Below are positions 1 to 7,729 of a stretch of 64,000 nt of DNA, piece after piece. The notes below the pieces were generated by a model. The model made no database searches and was not told the DNA's origin. It saw nothing but the letters and a program-made list of their open reading frames with translations. The stretch is from Rhodospirillum centenum SW (GTDB taxonomy: Bacteria > Pseudomonadota > Alphaproteobacteria > Azospirillales > Azospirillaceae). The stretch spans positions 186,001-250,000 of the forward strand of contig NC_011420.2 in assembly GCF_000016185.1 (NCBI RefSeq). Direction: 5' to 3'. The position numbers and the translations under genes were made by a program. How positions within the stretch are numbered: the first letter of the stretch is position 1; every line of letters begins with the position of its first letter.

Positions 1-2
1 GG

Positions 3-266
3 CGTGCCCGGGCGCTGCTGGCCCGGTACGAGTCGATGGAGGAACTGGTGCGGCTTGGCGCCTACAAAGCCGGCAGCGACCCCGAACTTGATCTCGCCAT
101 CAAGGCCAATGAACCGCTGGAGAACTTCCTGCGCCAGGGCAAGACCGAGACGACCGCGTCCGCCGACGCTTTCGCAAGGCTTCAGGGAATTCTGGACGGG
201 TTGGTACCGGAGGCTCCCCTTCCGGAGGCGCCGATGCAGAAAAGACTCCCCCGTCTCGCGGGATGA
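3..266 (+). CDS. fliI: FliI flagellar export ATPase, C-terminal fragment
   Basis: This is the 3' end of a gene cut by the window edge; about 87 residues are visible, in frame from base 3. The segment RYESMEELVRLGAYKAG followed by SDPELDLAI and a short helical tail is the typical C-terminal domain of FliI/YscN-type ATPases. FliI is the cytoplasmic hexameric ATPase that energises export of rod, hook and filament subunits through the flagellar type III apparatus. The Walker motifs lie outside the window. It fits the flagellar locus that resumes at 2.9 kb, although a phosphate transporter lies between. A closely related virulence-type ATPase is unlikely given the context. Confidence 0.85.
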   Translation, partial: RARALLARYESMEELVRLGAYKAGSDPELDLAIKANEPLENFLRQGKTETTASADAFARLQGILDGLVPEAPLPEAPMQKRLPRLAG

Positions 267-367
267 CATGATCCGGTGGGGCGGGACTTCCGGACGGGAA
301 CGGCGGCAACCCTGTTGGGGGCATCTGGTTTTCGGTTAGGGCGCTACGGTTCCTCTTCGTATCAGAC

Positions 368-403
368 CACTACATACCGTCTACGCGTAGACGGTATGTA
401 GTG
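368..403. repeat. Perfect 36-bp palindrome
   Basis: Two 18-base arms, CACTACATACCGTCTACG and its exact reverse complement, meet with no spacer. The element begins 102 bases after the fliI stop and is followed on the + strand by CTTTTCC. It is about half AT, unlike its GC-rich surroundings. It could be a terminator hairpin for the fliI operon or a dimeric protein binding site; the sequence alone does not decide. Confidence 0.9.
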
Positions 404-487
404 CTTTTCCATGAATGGGGAGAGGATGATCACTGTCGATCAAAGAATGCTCCCCATGCCCGGCATACCCTGCAATCGCTGAGCCTT

Positions 488-520
488 GAGCAGCCGGAAG
501 AGCAGCCGGAAGAGCAGCCG
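488..520. repeat. 12-bp tandem repeat, 2.75 copies
   Basis: The unit GAGCAGCCGGAA repeats head to tail almost three times with no mismatch. It is non-coding as far as can be seen. It is short and may simply be replication slippage. Confidence 0.8.
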
Positions 521-801
521 CCACACCCCCGGGGGGACGATTCGCCCCAGCACTGCCCCGGACCGCACATTCCCCGGTCTGAGGTCTGCCCTGCCCCGAC
601 CGAATGTATCCCAGGAAAGAGGGACTTGCAGGTGGACCCTCTGGCACGAAGGCTTCCTTGCCCCCGCACCTACGGGGTCATGGCCAGGACGGATAAGACC
701 GAGCCAGCATATCCGAGGGGGTATGAAGGCGGCCTTCGGCGTTGTCCCGCCCCGCAAACTCTGATAGCTGGCGCCCCCCGGATACCCGTTTGCAGGACAT
801 C

Positions 802-2337
802 ATGGGCGAGATGCCGTCACAACTGCGCAAGCAGGCGCTCGACAAGGACCTCAAGAAGATCAGCGCCCTTGAGACTGTCGGTCACGAAGGCAGGCTACGA
901 CTGCTGCCGCTGGGATTCAGTCTGATCTTCCTGGTGCTGGTATGGCTGCTCGCCACCAACCAGGTCCTCCCCGGTTCCGGTGCCGGGCTGGTGATCGCGG
1001 CGGCGGTCATCGGTGGCTACATGGCGTTGAACATCGGGGCCAATGACGTCGCCAACAACATGGCGCCGGCGGTGGGGGCCCGGGCTCTGACCATGACCGG
1101 CGCACTGGTGGTCGCGGCGATCTTCGAAGCGGCCGGGGCGCTGATCGCCGGCGCCGATGTCGTCGAGACGATCAGTCGCGGCATCATCAACCCGGCGGCG
1201 GTCTCCGGGAACGCCACCTTCGTGGCGCTGATGATGGCAGCCCTGCTGGGCGCCGCTTTGTGGCTCAATCTGGCGACATGGATCGGTGCGCCCGTCTCGA
1301 CAACACATTCCATCGTCGGTGGCGTGCTCGGCGCCGGGATCACGGCGGCCGGGTTCGACGTGGCGAACTGGCCGGTGATGGGCGCCATCGCCGCCAGCTG
1401 GGTGATCTCGCCGCTGCTGGGCGGCCTGATCGCGGCTGGCTTCCTCGCCATCCTGAACGCTCTCATCCTCCAGGCTGACGACAGAATCGCCGCGGCCCGA
1501 CGCTGGGTGCCGCTGATCGTCGGGGGCACGGCGTCAGCCTTCACCGTCTATCTGGTCCAGAAGGGGCTGTCCAAGGTCTGGCATCCGGGCACCGGGACCC
1601 TGGTCCTCCTGTCGGTTGCCATCCTGCTGGCCGGGGCGCAGTTCGCCCGCATGGCCATCGCCCGGCGGGCGCCGTTTCTCGACAACAGCGAGAAGGCGGT
1701 CGGAACGCTTTTCACGGTGCCGCTGATCGTGGCTGCCGCCCTCCTCTCCTTCGCGCATGGGGCCAACGACGTGGCCAATGCGATCGGTCCCCTGGCGGCC
1801 ATCGCCGCCGCGGTCGGCGGAGAGTCCGGGACGAAGGTCACCGTTCCGAGCTGGATCATGCTGATCGGTGCCATCGGCATCTCGGTCGGCCTTGCTCTGT
1901 TCGGCCCCCGCCTGATCCGCGTGGTCGGGGAGAAGATCACCAAGCTGAATCCGGTGCGTGCCTTCTGCGTCGCGCTGTCGGCCGCGATCACTGTCCTGGT
2001 GGCCTCGGCCCTGGGGCTGCCCGTCAGCTCGACGCATATCGCCGTCGGGGCCGTGTTCGGGGTCGGCCTCGCCCGGGAGTACCATGTCAGCCGCGGTGGC
2101 CACATCCGCCGTGCCCTGCGCCTGAGAGGGGGAGACGGCCCTGCGCCGGCCGCCCCTTCCGAGCCGGTCGTCTATCCCGTGCCGGAGGAGACTTTGCGCA
2201 AGGTCGCCAAGCGTCGGCTGGTCCGTCGCAGCCACCTGTTGACCATCGTCGCGGCCTGGGTGATCACGGTTCCGCTCACCGCGCTGATCAGCGCCGCCCT
2301 CTTCCTGGCGATCCGGAGCTTCGTCGCCGGCATCTGA
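802..2337 (+). CDS. pit: PiT-family inorganic phosphate transporter
   Basis: A 511-residue integral membrane protein with many hydrophobic helices. It carries the duplicated PiT signature: IGANDVANN in the N-terminal half and HGANDVANA in the C-terminal half. PiT carriers are secondary transporters that bring in phosphate, usually with protons or as metal-phosphate. The ATG at 802 is chosen (MGEMPSQLRK); ATG 811 is possible, and the longer TTG at 742 adds residues unlike the family. Helices are separated by a central hydrophilic loop, as usual. It lies inside the flagellar locus with no obvious functional link; a relation to the phosphatases at 48-52 kb is only thematic. Confidence 0.93.
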   Translation: MGEMPSQLRKQALDKDLKKISALETVGHEGRLRLLPLGFSLIFLVLVWLLATNQVLPGSGAGLVIAAAVIGGYMALNIGANDVANNMAPAVGARALTMTGALVVAAIFEAAGALIAGADVVETISRGIINPAAVSGNATFVALMMAALLGAALWLNLATWIGAPVSTTHSIVGGVLGAGITAAGFDVANWPVMGAIAASWVISPLLGGLIAAGFLAILNALILQADDRIAAARRWVPLIVGGTASAFTVYLVQKGLSKVWHPGTGTLVLLSVAILLAGAQFARMAIARRAPFLDNSEKAVGTLFTVPLIVAAALLSFAHGANDVANAIGPLAAIAAAVGGESGTKVTVPSWIMLIGAIGISVGLALFGPRLIRVVGEKITKLNPVRAFCVALSAAITVLVASALGLPVSSTHIAVGAVFGVGLAREYHVSRGGHIRRALRLRGGDGPAPAAPSEPVVYPVPEETLRKVAKRRLVRRSHLLTIVAAWVITVPLTALISAALFLAIRSFVAGI

Positions 2338-2354
2338 GCGCAGGGGCTCGGCCG

Positions 2355-2807
2355 TCAGTCCCGACGGGCGGCGGCGTCCGGCGGGACCCAGGGCGGTTCC
2401 GGCTGCTCGATGGCATCCCGTCCGTCGTCGTCCAGGCCCTGGCGACGCTCACGGCTGGCCCGGCGCCAGCACGCCTCCCGGCTCCAGAACTCCCCCAGTT
2501 CCTCCTTCAACGGGATGAGAGGGCCGAGATCTGCCGGATCGACGAGGTCGAGATCGAGCAGCCGCCGGATCAGCAGCCTTATGGCCCGCGACCGGCTGGG
2601 GGGAGACAGGTCGGCCGCGTCGGTGCGGCCACAGGGGCGGCGCCGGTAATCGTCGATCGCCAGCTTGTCGAGGAGGGCGATCTCGATGTCGTTGAGGTGG
2701 GCGACGACCGACGTCCCCCGCCGACCGCTGCGGTCCTCCAGATTGCGCTGGCGCCAGCGCCGCTGCCGCTCCCGCCGGCTGATCCGGGCGCGCATCTCCT
2801 TGTCCAC
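2355..2807 (-). CDS. Small basic protein with ribbon-helix-helix-like core
   Basis: A 150-residue hypothetical protein. The N-terminus is strongly basic (RRERQRRWRQRNLEDRSGRR). The middle reads TSVVAHLNDIEIALLDKLA, then a linker and SRSRAIRLLIRRLLDLD. This strand-helix-helix order, with a Ser/Arg-rich second-helix start, resembles ribbon-helix-helix regulators such as the CopG/Arc type. The C-terminal 50 residues are charged and Pro/Trp-bearing, with no known match. It lies 77 bases downstream of the DUF1217 gene on the same strand, so it could be read from the flagellar operon. The DNA-binding role is inference. Confidence 0.6.
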   Translation of the reverse strand: MDKEMRARISRRERQRRWRQRNLEDRSGRRGTSVVAHLNDIEIALLDKLAIDDYRRRPCGRTDAADLSPPSRSRAIRLLIRRLLDLDLVDPADLGPLIPLKEELGEFWSREACWRRASRERRQGLDDDGRDAIEQPEPPWVPPDAAARRD

Positions 2808-2884
2808 GGCCTTCCCCTGCCTGTCACCATCCAGGACAGATTAGGCGGGCCGCGGGCCGGATGACAGCCCGGGAACGGGGACGC

Positions 2885-4411
2885 CTACCAGCGCCGCCGG
2901 AGGGACGCCGCCGCCAGGAGCGTGGACGGGTCCAGGCTCGTGCGGCCACCGTTGCCGGACAGAAGCTGGACGAGCGGGGATGCGGCGGCACTGTTGCCGT
3001 TGTCCTCGCCGGTCACGTCCCACATCAGCAGGAACTTCTCGATCAGCTTGCCCACCTCTGCGGGGTCCTGGAGTTTCTTGATGTCGAGCTTGCTCGACAG
3101 CATGTCGACCTGCCGGTCCAGATCGATCTGCGCGGACTGGGAGGGCAGGTTCAGTGCCAGCCGAGCCACCTTCGCCAACGCCTGGTCAGCGAGGACCTGA
3201 TACCAGCTCGTGAGTCCCCCGGCCTTGCGCTGGAAGTAGAGGCCCAGGCGCAGCGCCTCGTTGGCATTGCCGGCCGAAACCTCGAAGCTCTGCGTCGTAT
3301 AGCGGTTGACGATATCCTCGACGAAGGCGGGGCTGCCGCGCCGCTTCGCCCCGGAATTGGTCATGCCGAAGGCAAGCGCCAGCGCTTTTTCTTCCGGACC
3401 GGCCTTGGCCGCGAAGGAGGTGGCGCTGTTCGGATCGCTCTCCAGCACCTTGCGCAGATAGGTCTTGTCCGTCGCCTTGTCCTCAAGATCGAACGCCTTG
3501 AGCACGATCGGCAGCAGCTTGCGGTCGTTCAGCAGGTCATCAACGGAGTCCAGGGTCGGGATCGTCTTGGTGAGGGCGGCGACATCGCTCTTCACATCAT
3601 ACCGCGTTGCGAATGCCGCCTTTTCCCTGTCATAGGAACGGGCAAGCATTTCCCACTGGACCTTCGATGGAATACTGCTTCCTCGCGGATTCCCGTTCGC
3701 GTCCCAGACATCGAAGAAATCATCCCGGAAAGCCGACTGGACGGACGTGACTGTCGTGAACACCGAGAACTTGATCGTCGCTTCCAGGCTTTTTGCCTGT
3801 TCAGCGGCATCGACCGGTCCGATAGGTTTGGGCAGGTCATAGATGATCCGAACAACCTGAGCCATCCCCTCGTCGGCCATGACCTCGGCCCAACTGCGTT
3901 TGGTCGGGAGATTGCGGGTGAAATCCAACATCATCCCGAGCGACTCGTTCTTCGATGAGACGCTCTCCTCATACCGCTCCCTGACGTACAGATCGGCGAT
4001 CTGATTGATGAACGACGGACTGGTCTTGCTTTTCGATTTACTGTCGGCGCCGAAATTGAACGCAGCCGCCAGTTCCCGGAACCGCGGATCGGCGATTCGG
4101 TTCGCAGCGGAGGACGGGTCCGACAGGTCGCTGGTGAGGATCTTGCGCACCAGGGCCTGGGAGTTGATCTGATCCTCCAGCCCGAACGCCCGCATGACAT
4201 AGCTGTAGAGGCGGCGGTCCGACATCAGTTCGTCGACCGTGCCGACGGAGGCGAGCTTGGCCCGCGCATACTGGGTGTCCGCCTTGTTGACCGGATCGCT
4301 CATCATGACGGTCTTCTGGCGGTCGGCGGTGCGACCGAGCAACCGCCACTGCGTGATGCTTGACCCCGTCCCGCCGCTGACGGTAGCGGCGCCGAAACCG
4401 ACCACGCTCAT
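2885..4411 (-). CDS. DUF1217 flagellar-locus protein
   Basis: A 508-residue, largely helical protein with no signal peptide. It matches the DUF1217 family found in alphaproteobacterial flagellar clusters. The same type of segment recurs: 'TVDELMSDRRLYSYVMRAFGL...RKIL' near residues 58-90 and 'SVDDLLNDRKLLPIVLKAFDL...RKVL' near 240-270. This indicates an internal duplication. Function is unknown. Its start overlaps the stop of the FlaG-like gene by 4 bases, so the two are probably translationally coupled and belong to the flaF-flbT operon. Secretion or a filament-related role is possible but not shown. Confidence 0.8.
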   Translation of the reverse strand: MSVVGFGAATVSGGTGSSITQWRLLGRTADRQKTVMMSDPVNKADTQYARAKLASVGTVDELMSDRRLYSYVMRAFGLEDQINSQALVRKILTSDLSDPSSAANRIADPRFRELAAAFNFGADSKSKSKTSPSFINQIADLYVRERYEESVSSKNESLGMMLDFTRNLPTKRSWAEVMADEGMAQVVRIIYDLPKPIGPVDAAEQAKSLEATIKFSVFTTVTSVQSAFRDDFFDVWDANGNPRGSSIPSKVQWEMLARSYDREKAAFATRYDVKSDVAALTKTIPTLDSVDDLLNDRKLLPIVLKAFDLEDKATDKTYLRKVLESDPNSATSFAAKAGPEEKALALAFGMTNSGAKRRGSPAFVEDIVNRYTTQSFEVSAGNANEALRLGLYFQRKAGGLTSWYQVLADQALAKVARLALNLPSQSAQIDLDRQVDMLSSKLDIKKLQDPAEVGKLIEKFLLMWDVTGEDNGNSAAASPLVQLLSGNGGRTSLDPSTLLAAASLRRRW

Positions 4412-4734
4412 AGTTCGATCTCCTTCCGTACAACCCTGGCCTCGGGCGCTTCCGACGTCTCGTCGGACGGCACGTAGCTCGGCGGGATGCGCAGCAGCAC
4501 ATGGCCCGTGCGCGGGTCGATGACCTCGGTGAACAGGCGGCTGGTCTCCGGGTCGAGCTGGACCCGGTACGGCCGGTAGGAGGGGGACGGTTCGATGGGC
4601 GGCGGCGGCGGTTCGGGCGGCTTCTCTTCCCGCGCCTCGCGGGTGCGTGCCTCGGTGACGACCCGTTCCGGCAGGCGCATCTTGGTCGCCGCCTCGCTGG
4701 CCGAAACCCCTTCGACAGCCTTGCGTTCGCTCAT
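4408..4734 (-). CDS. FlaG-like flagellar protein
   Basis: A 108-residue protein. The N-terminal 50 residues are charged and then Pro-rich (KPPEPPPPPIEP). The C-terminal part, VQLDPETSRLFTEVIDPRTG followed by HVLLRIPPSYV, resembles the conserved end of FlaG proteins, which modulate filament length in other bacteria. The ATG at 4734 is chosen because GGAGGGG lies 4-10 bases upstream; an earlier in-frame ATG lacks this. It is the third gene of the flaF-flbT operon. Assignment rests on a short motif plus context. Confidence 0.6.
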   Translation of the reverse strand: MSERKAVEGVSASEAATKMRLPERVVTEARTREAREEKPPEPPPPPIEPSPSYRPYRVQLDPETSRLFTEVIDPRTGHVLLRIPPSYVPSDETSEAPEARVVRKEIEL

Positions 4735-4785
4735 CTTCCCCTCCTCTTCCGGCGGCGGCACCCGGATACGATCGCGCGCGGGCGC

Positions 4786-5223
4786 CTAACCGCCGGCAAA
4801 CGCCTCCGGAAGCGTCATACCGGCCGGCCGCCGGTCGTCATCCAGCAACCCGGTCTCGTAGGCGATCACCGGCCGCAGGGCCGCGAGCGCCTTGTAGTGA
4901 TCCCCGTCCCGGACATGCGCTGCCGCCTCGGCCAGATGCCGGGCCATCTCCGTGTCGGTGACGGCCTCGCTGAGGGGGCCGATCAGCATCTCGTAGGTGC
5001 GCCGATGTTCGGCCATCCGGGGCGGGTCGATCAGCATGCACTGGATGGCGAAGTAGGTCCGCCGGGCCGGCGAATTCGCCTCTTCGAGCTGCATGATGCT
5101 GCGCCCGGTCATCACCTGGGCATGGTTCGCGACGGTCACCGTGTTGCGGTGGCGTCCGTTCTCGATGACCACGCCGTTGACGATGAACTTCTCGAACGGC
5201 TTGAGCTTCAGCTTGAGGCCCAT
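4786..5223 (-). CDS. flbT: FlbT flagellin mRNA regulator
   Basis: A 145-residue protein that opens MGLKLKLKPFEKFIVNGVVI and continues with NHAQVMTGRSIM and an RRTYFAIQCMLIDP segment, all characteristic of FlbT. In Caulobacter, FlbT binds the flagellin transcript leader and lowers its stability or translation when the hook is unfinished. The gene follows flaF by 12 bases on the same strand and lies downstream of the flagellin gene, as in other alphaproteobacteria. No unusual features. Confidence 0.93.
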   Translation of the reverse strand: MGLKLKLKPFEKFIVNGVVIENGRHRNTVTVANHAQVMTGRSIMQLEEANSPARRTYFAIQCMLIDPPRMAEHRRTYEMLIGPLSEAVTDTEMARHLAEAAAHVRDGDHYKALAALRPVIAYETGLLDDDRRPAGMTLPEAFAGG

Positions 5224-5235
5224 GGACGGCTCCCG

Positions 5236-5595
5236 TCAGGCCGCACCGGCCGGCGCCGACCCCAGACCCTGCATCACGGTCCGGTTGACCTCGATCAGCG
5301 GGTTGAGCGGACGGCCCTCGGTCAGGACTTCGCTGCTGTAGCGGTTCACCCAGAGTCCGAGCGAAATCAGGCCGGCCTTCAGGGCATCGGGCAACAGGTT
5401 GTCGGGTTGCGCCAGATCGGTCACCAGGGCGCCCCAGAGGCGGCGGTTGCGGTCCACGGCCCGGATCGTGGCGAAGGCGTCCGGCTGCCGGGTGCAGACC
5501 TCCAGCTCAGCCGTGACCTGGGAGAAGACCCGGTGTTCCAACTGCCGCGGGCTGACGGTATCCCGCATCGACTGACGGTAGGCGGCTACGCTCAT
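5236..5595 (-). CDS. flaF: FlaF flagellin synthesis regulator
   Basis: A 119-residue protein with the FlaF pattern: SPRQLEHRVFSQVTAEL near the N-terminus, then NRRLWGALVTDLAQPDN and GLISLGLWVNRYSSEVL. FlaF is a small cytoplasmic protein needed for flagellin synthesis and acts together with FlbT. The ATG at 5595 is preferred because GAGGA lies at suitable spacing; an ATG 15 bases earlier is possible. It is first gene of the flaF-flbT-flaG-like-DUF1217 unit and is preceded by the flagellar box at 5644-5658. Confidence 0.9.
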   Translation of the reverse strand: MSVAAYRQSMRDTVSPRQLEHRVFSQVTAELEVCTRQPDAFATIRAVDRNRRLWGALVTDLAQPDNLLPDALKAGLISLGLWVNRYSSEVLTEGRPLNPLIEVNRTVMQGLGSAPAGAA

Positions 5596-5627
5596 GGTTT
5601 CCGTCCTCATGACCTCATGTCCACCGA

Positions 5628-5675
5628 CATTAGCAGCCCGCGATTAAACGTGGGTGAAGGGTTGCCTTTGGAAAC
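5628..5675 (-). promoter_or_regulatory. Flagellar box upstream of flaF
   Basis: Read toward flaF, the element is TTCA-N7-TTAA (5644-5658), then 10 bases and CTAATG (5628-5633). Just upstream of the box, at 5661-5675, is an imperfect palindrome GTTGCC-TTT-GGAAAC. The arrangement matches the boxes ahead of other flagellar units in this window and resembles a CtrA-type site over the -35 position. Confidence 0.6.
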
Positions 5676-5705
5676 ACCCAGCAAACCTCTGTCCCAAAAC
5701 AGGAA

Positions 5706-5733
5706 AAAGGGACCGCCGCAAGGCGGTCCCTTT
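5706..5733 (-). terminator. Intrinsic terminator of the flagellin gene
   Basis: A perfect 12-bp stem (AAAGGGACCGCC with its complement) closes on a 4-base loop. On the minus strand it is followed by TTTTTCC. It begins about 30 bases after the flagellin stop and separates flagellin from flaF. Confidence 0.85.
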
Positions 5734-5764
5734 CCCGGGGCAACGATCCTGGACTGGCCGCGGA

Positions 5765-6631
5765 TCAGCGGAACAGCGACAGGATGTTCTGCGGCGCGCC
5801 ATTGGCGATGGAGAGCGCCTGGATGCCGAGCTGCTGCTGCACCTGCAGGGCCTGCAGACGAGCGGACTCCTCGTTCAGGTTGGCGTCCACCAGGGTGCCG
5901 ATACCCTCGTTCAGGCTGTCGATCAGCTTGCTGGTGAAGTCGGCCTGCAGCTCAAGCCGCTTGCCGATGTTACCGAAGCTGGAGGCCGCGTTCACCACGG
6001 TGGTGATCTGGGCCTCGACGCCGGTGGTGGCGTCGGTCAGCGCGGTGTTGGCAGCGGCAGCCTTGGCAGCGGCGTCGGCGCCACCGGTGATGGCGGTCAC
6101 GTAACCGCCAACCGCCGTGGCAACGGCCGTCAGGTCAACGCCGGACACGCTGTCGGTCACGGCGGAGATGCCGGTCGCGGAGCGATTGATCGACACCACC
6201 AGGGTACGGGCGGTGGTGTTGTTCAGCAGGTTCTCGCCGTTGTAGCTCGCAGCGTTGATCGTGTTGGTGATCTGATTCTGCAGGCTGGTCAGCTCCGCGG
6301 TGATCTTGGAGTGATCGACCGAGGCGGTGGTGGCGAGCGCGAGCTGCGACTTCACCTGGGACAGCAGGTTCTGGATGTTCTCGGTGCCGACGCGGGCGGT
6401 CTGCACAGTCGCGGCGTTGATCGAGATGTTCTCGTTCAGCGCCTTCAGGGCGGACACGTCGGCCTTCATGGTGGTCGCGATACCCCAGTAGGACGAGTTG
6501 TCCTTGGCGGTGGCGACCTTCATGCCGGTGGAGATGCGATCCTGAACCGTCTGCAGATCCTTGCTGGTGCGGTTCAGGGTCTGCAGCGCCACCATGGCGC
6601 CGGTGTTGGTGAGAATCGAGGAAGCACCCAT
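5765..6631 (-). CDS. Flagellin
   Basis: A 288-residue filament subunit, short as in many alphaproteobacteria. The N-terminal D0/D1 region has LNRTSKDLQTVQDRISTG and the NSSYWGIATTMKADV helix. The C-terminal D1/D0 region has GNIGKRLELQ and ends ALSIANGAPQNILSLFR. The central Ala/Thr-rich variable part (about residues 140-200) is small, so the outer filament domains are largely absent. It is monocistronic, with its own promoter box at 6736-6750 and a strong terminator downstream. FlaF and FlbT, which tune flagellin output elsewhere, lie next to it. The start ATG opens MGASSIL. Confidence 0.95.
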   Translation of the reverse strand: MGASSILTNTGAMVALQTLNRTSKDLQTVQDRISTGMKVATAKDNSSYWGIATTMKADVSALKALNENISINAATVQTARVGTENIQNLLSQVKSQLALATTASVDHSKITAELTSLQNQITNTINAASYNGENLLNNTTARTLVVSINRSATGISAVTDSVSGVDLTAVATAVGGYVTAITGGADAAAKAAAANTALTDATTGVEAQITTVVNAASSFGNIGKRLELQADFTSKLIDSLNEGIGTLVDANLNEESARLQALQVQQQLGIQALSIANGAPQNILSLFR

Positions 6632-6719
6632 TTCTTTCGTCCTTCATGGATGGGGTTGGTCCGGGCGCCTTCTGGCACCGTGTCGGCGCGGGCTGTGCCG
6701 CTGTTTCCGAACGCCCCCA

Positions 6720-6771
6720 CCCTCGCACGCCTCGTTTAAACGTGGGTAAAAATAGTTTCCTTTATGGATAC
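6720..6771 (-). promoter_or_regulatory. Flagellar box upstream of flagellin
   Basis: Read toward flagellin, the box is TTTA-N7-TTAA (6736-6750), with the same core CCCACGTTTAA as the flaF box. Ten bases downstream is CGAGGG rather than CTAGG. Just upstream, at 6755-6771, is GTTTCC-TTTAT-GGATAC, an inverted repeat with one mismatch. About 90 bases of leader separate the box from the start codon. Confidence 0.6.
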
Positions 6772-6800
6772 GTCGGCAACGACCAGGTCGGCGCACATGC

Positions 6801-6834
6801 AGAAGGGCCGCCGGTCGATACCGGCGGCCCTTCT
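6801..6834. terminator. 15-bp perfect hairpin after the flgI-flgJ-flgN-like unit
   Basis: The arms AGAAGGGCCGCCGGT and its complement are separated by a 4-base loop. It lies 27 bases after the stop of the flgN-like gene. No long T-run follows, so termination could be weak or assisted. Confidence 0.65.
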
Positions 6835-6861
6835 CATCCCCTGGGCTGCTCCCCCGGGACC

Positions 6862-7425
6862 CTACAGCTCGCGCTCCACCCGGGCGAAACTGGGCGTGAC
6901 AGCCCGTCGGGCCTGACCGCTGCGCCCGTAGACCCCATCGCTGCGGCTGCGTTCGACGGCGGCGGCGATATGGCCGGCGACCGCCGACACGGCATCCTGG
7001 GCCGCGCGGATCGCCCGTCGGTTCGTTTCGACAGCCCCGCGCAGCCGGGAGGCCGCGGCCCGCACAGCGGCCGGGTCGTCCACCGGGGGTTCGGGGGGGC
7101 TCTTCTCTCCGGCACCGTCCGCCGCAGACACATCCGTTTCTTCGGCCCGCCCCGGTCCCGGCGCGGAAGTTTCCGGCATCGCGAGCACCGCCGTGCCGGT
7201 CTCGACCACCGGCCCGGGAAGGACAGGTTGCTGCGGCCGGTTGGCTTCTTTCAACAGTATCCCGAGTTGCTCGAAAAGCGCGTGCTTCGCCTCGGTATAG
7301 AGCTTCAGCTCCTCCGCATCGGCGCGGGCGACGCGCCCCGTCTCCTCATCCAGCAGGTCAGCCAGAGTGTCGAAGGCGTCCCGCAGCCGCTGGCGCAGGT
7401 CGGGCGGCAGAGTATCCACATCCAT
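6862..7425 (-). CDS. FlgN-like flagellar protein (tentative)
   Basis: A 187-residue protein. The first 70 residues form a predicted amphipathic helix pair (LRDAFDTLADLLDEETGRVA then ELKLYTEAKHALFEQLGILL), the layout of FlgN-type export chaperones for hook-associated proteins. The middle is Pro/Ala-rich and the C-terminus is a second helical, basic segment ending VEREL. The ATG at 7425 is chosen because AGGAGAG, inside the end of flgJ, lies just upstream. It is the last gene of the flgI-flgJ unit. Assignment is by helix pattern and position. Confidence 0.5.
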   Translation of the reverse strand: MDVDTLPPDLRQRLRDAFDTLADLLDEETGRVARADAEELKLYTEAKHALFEQLGILLKEANRPQQPVLPGPVVETGTAVLAMPETSAPGPGRAEETDVSAADGAGEKSPPEPPVDDPAAVRAAASRLRGAVETNRRAIRAAQDAVSAVAGHIAAAVERSRSDGVYGRSGQARRAVTPSFARVEREL

Positions 7426-7429
7426 GACG

Positions 7430-7729
7430 TCAGCTCTCCTTGGCCTGGCGATAGGCATTGATCTGGGCATAGACGGCTTCGGCGATCCCGGTTCCGGCCC
7501 CGTTTCCCCCGGCCATGGCCGAACCGTAGTTCTCCAGCAGAAGGCCCCGATAGGTTTCTTCGGCGAAACCACCGCCGAACGGGCCGTCCGTGGACAGGCC
7601 CGCGAACATGGCCTCCAGCATCTGCGACATCATCATGCCCTCGAAGGCCTTCGCCGTCTTCCAGGCCGGGTCGTTCGGGCGGGCGGCCACGCCGGCGGGC
7701 GTCGCTGCCAGCGGGGAAACATGCGTCAT
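7430..7729 (-). CDS. flgJ: FlgJ-type rod-binding protein (short form)
   Basis: A 99-residue protein consisting only of the rod-binding domain: KTAKAFEGMMMSQMLEAMF, then FGGGFAEETYRGLLLENYG and an Ala/Gly-rich end. The muramidase domain of enterobacterial FlgJ is absent, as is usual in alphaproteobacteria. It acts as a cap or scaffold for rod assembly in the periplasm. The ATG at 7729 shares its first base with the last base of the flgI stop region, and GGAGG lies 8 bases ahead, so translation is likely coupled. A GTG one codon earlier is also possible. Confidence 0.82.
   Translation of the reverse strand: MTHVSPLAATPAGVAARPNDPAWKTAKAFEGMMMSQMLEAMFAGLSTDGPFGGGFAEETYRGLLLENYGSAMAGGNGAGTGIAEAVYAQINAYRQAKES

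Larger units (their letters stand above)
267..801. other. Intergenic region between fliI and pit
   Basis: About 535 bases without a convincing gene. It holds the 36-bp palindrome and a 12-bp tandem repeat. Open frames exist on both strands but none has a recognisable product or a good ribosome binding site. No Pho box was seen ahead of pit. Confidence 0.6.

Noticed and set aside
742-801. TTG start extending the phosphate transporter by 20 residues.
   Set aside because: The added residues are unlike the family, and ATG at 802 fits the usual N-terminus.
6632-6735. Sigma-54 or FliA-type promoter ahead of flagellin.
   Set aside because: No TGGCAC-N5-TTGC or TAAA-N15-GCCGATAA was found by eye; a partial GGCAC lacks the second element.
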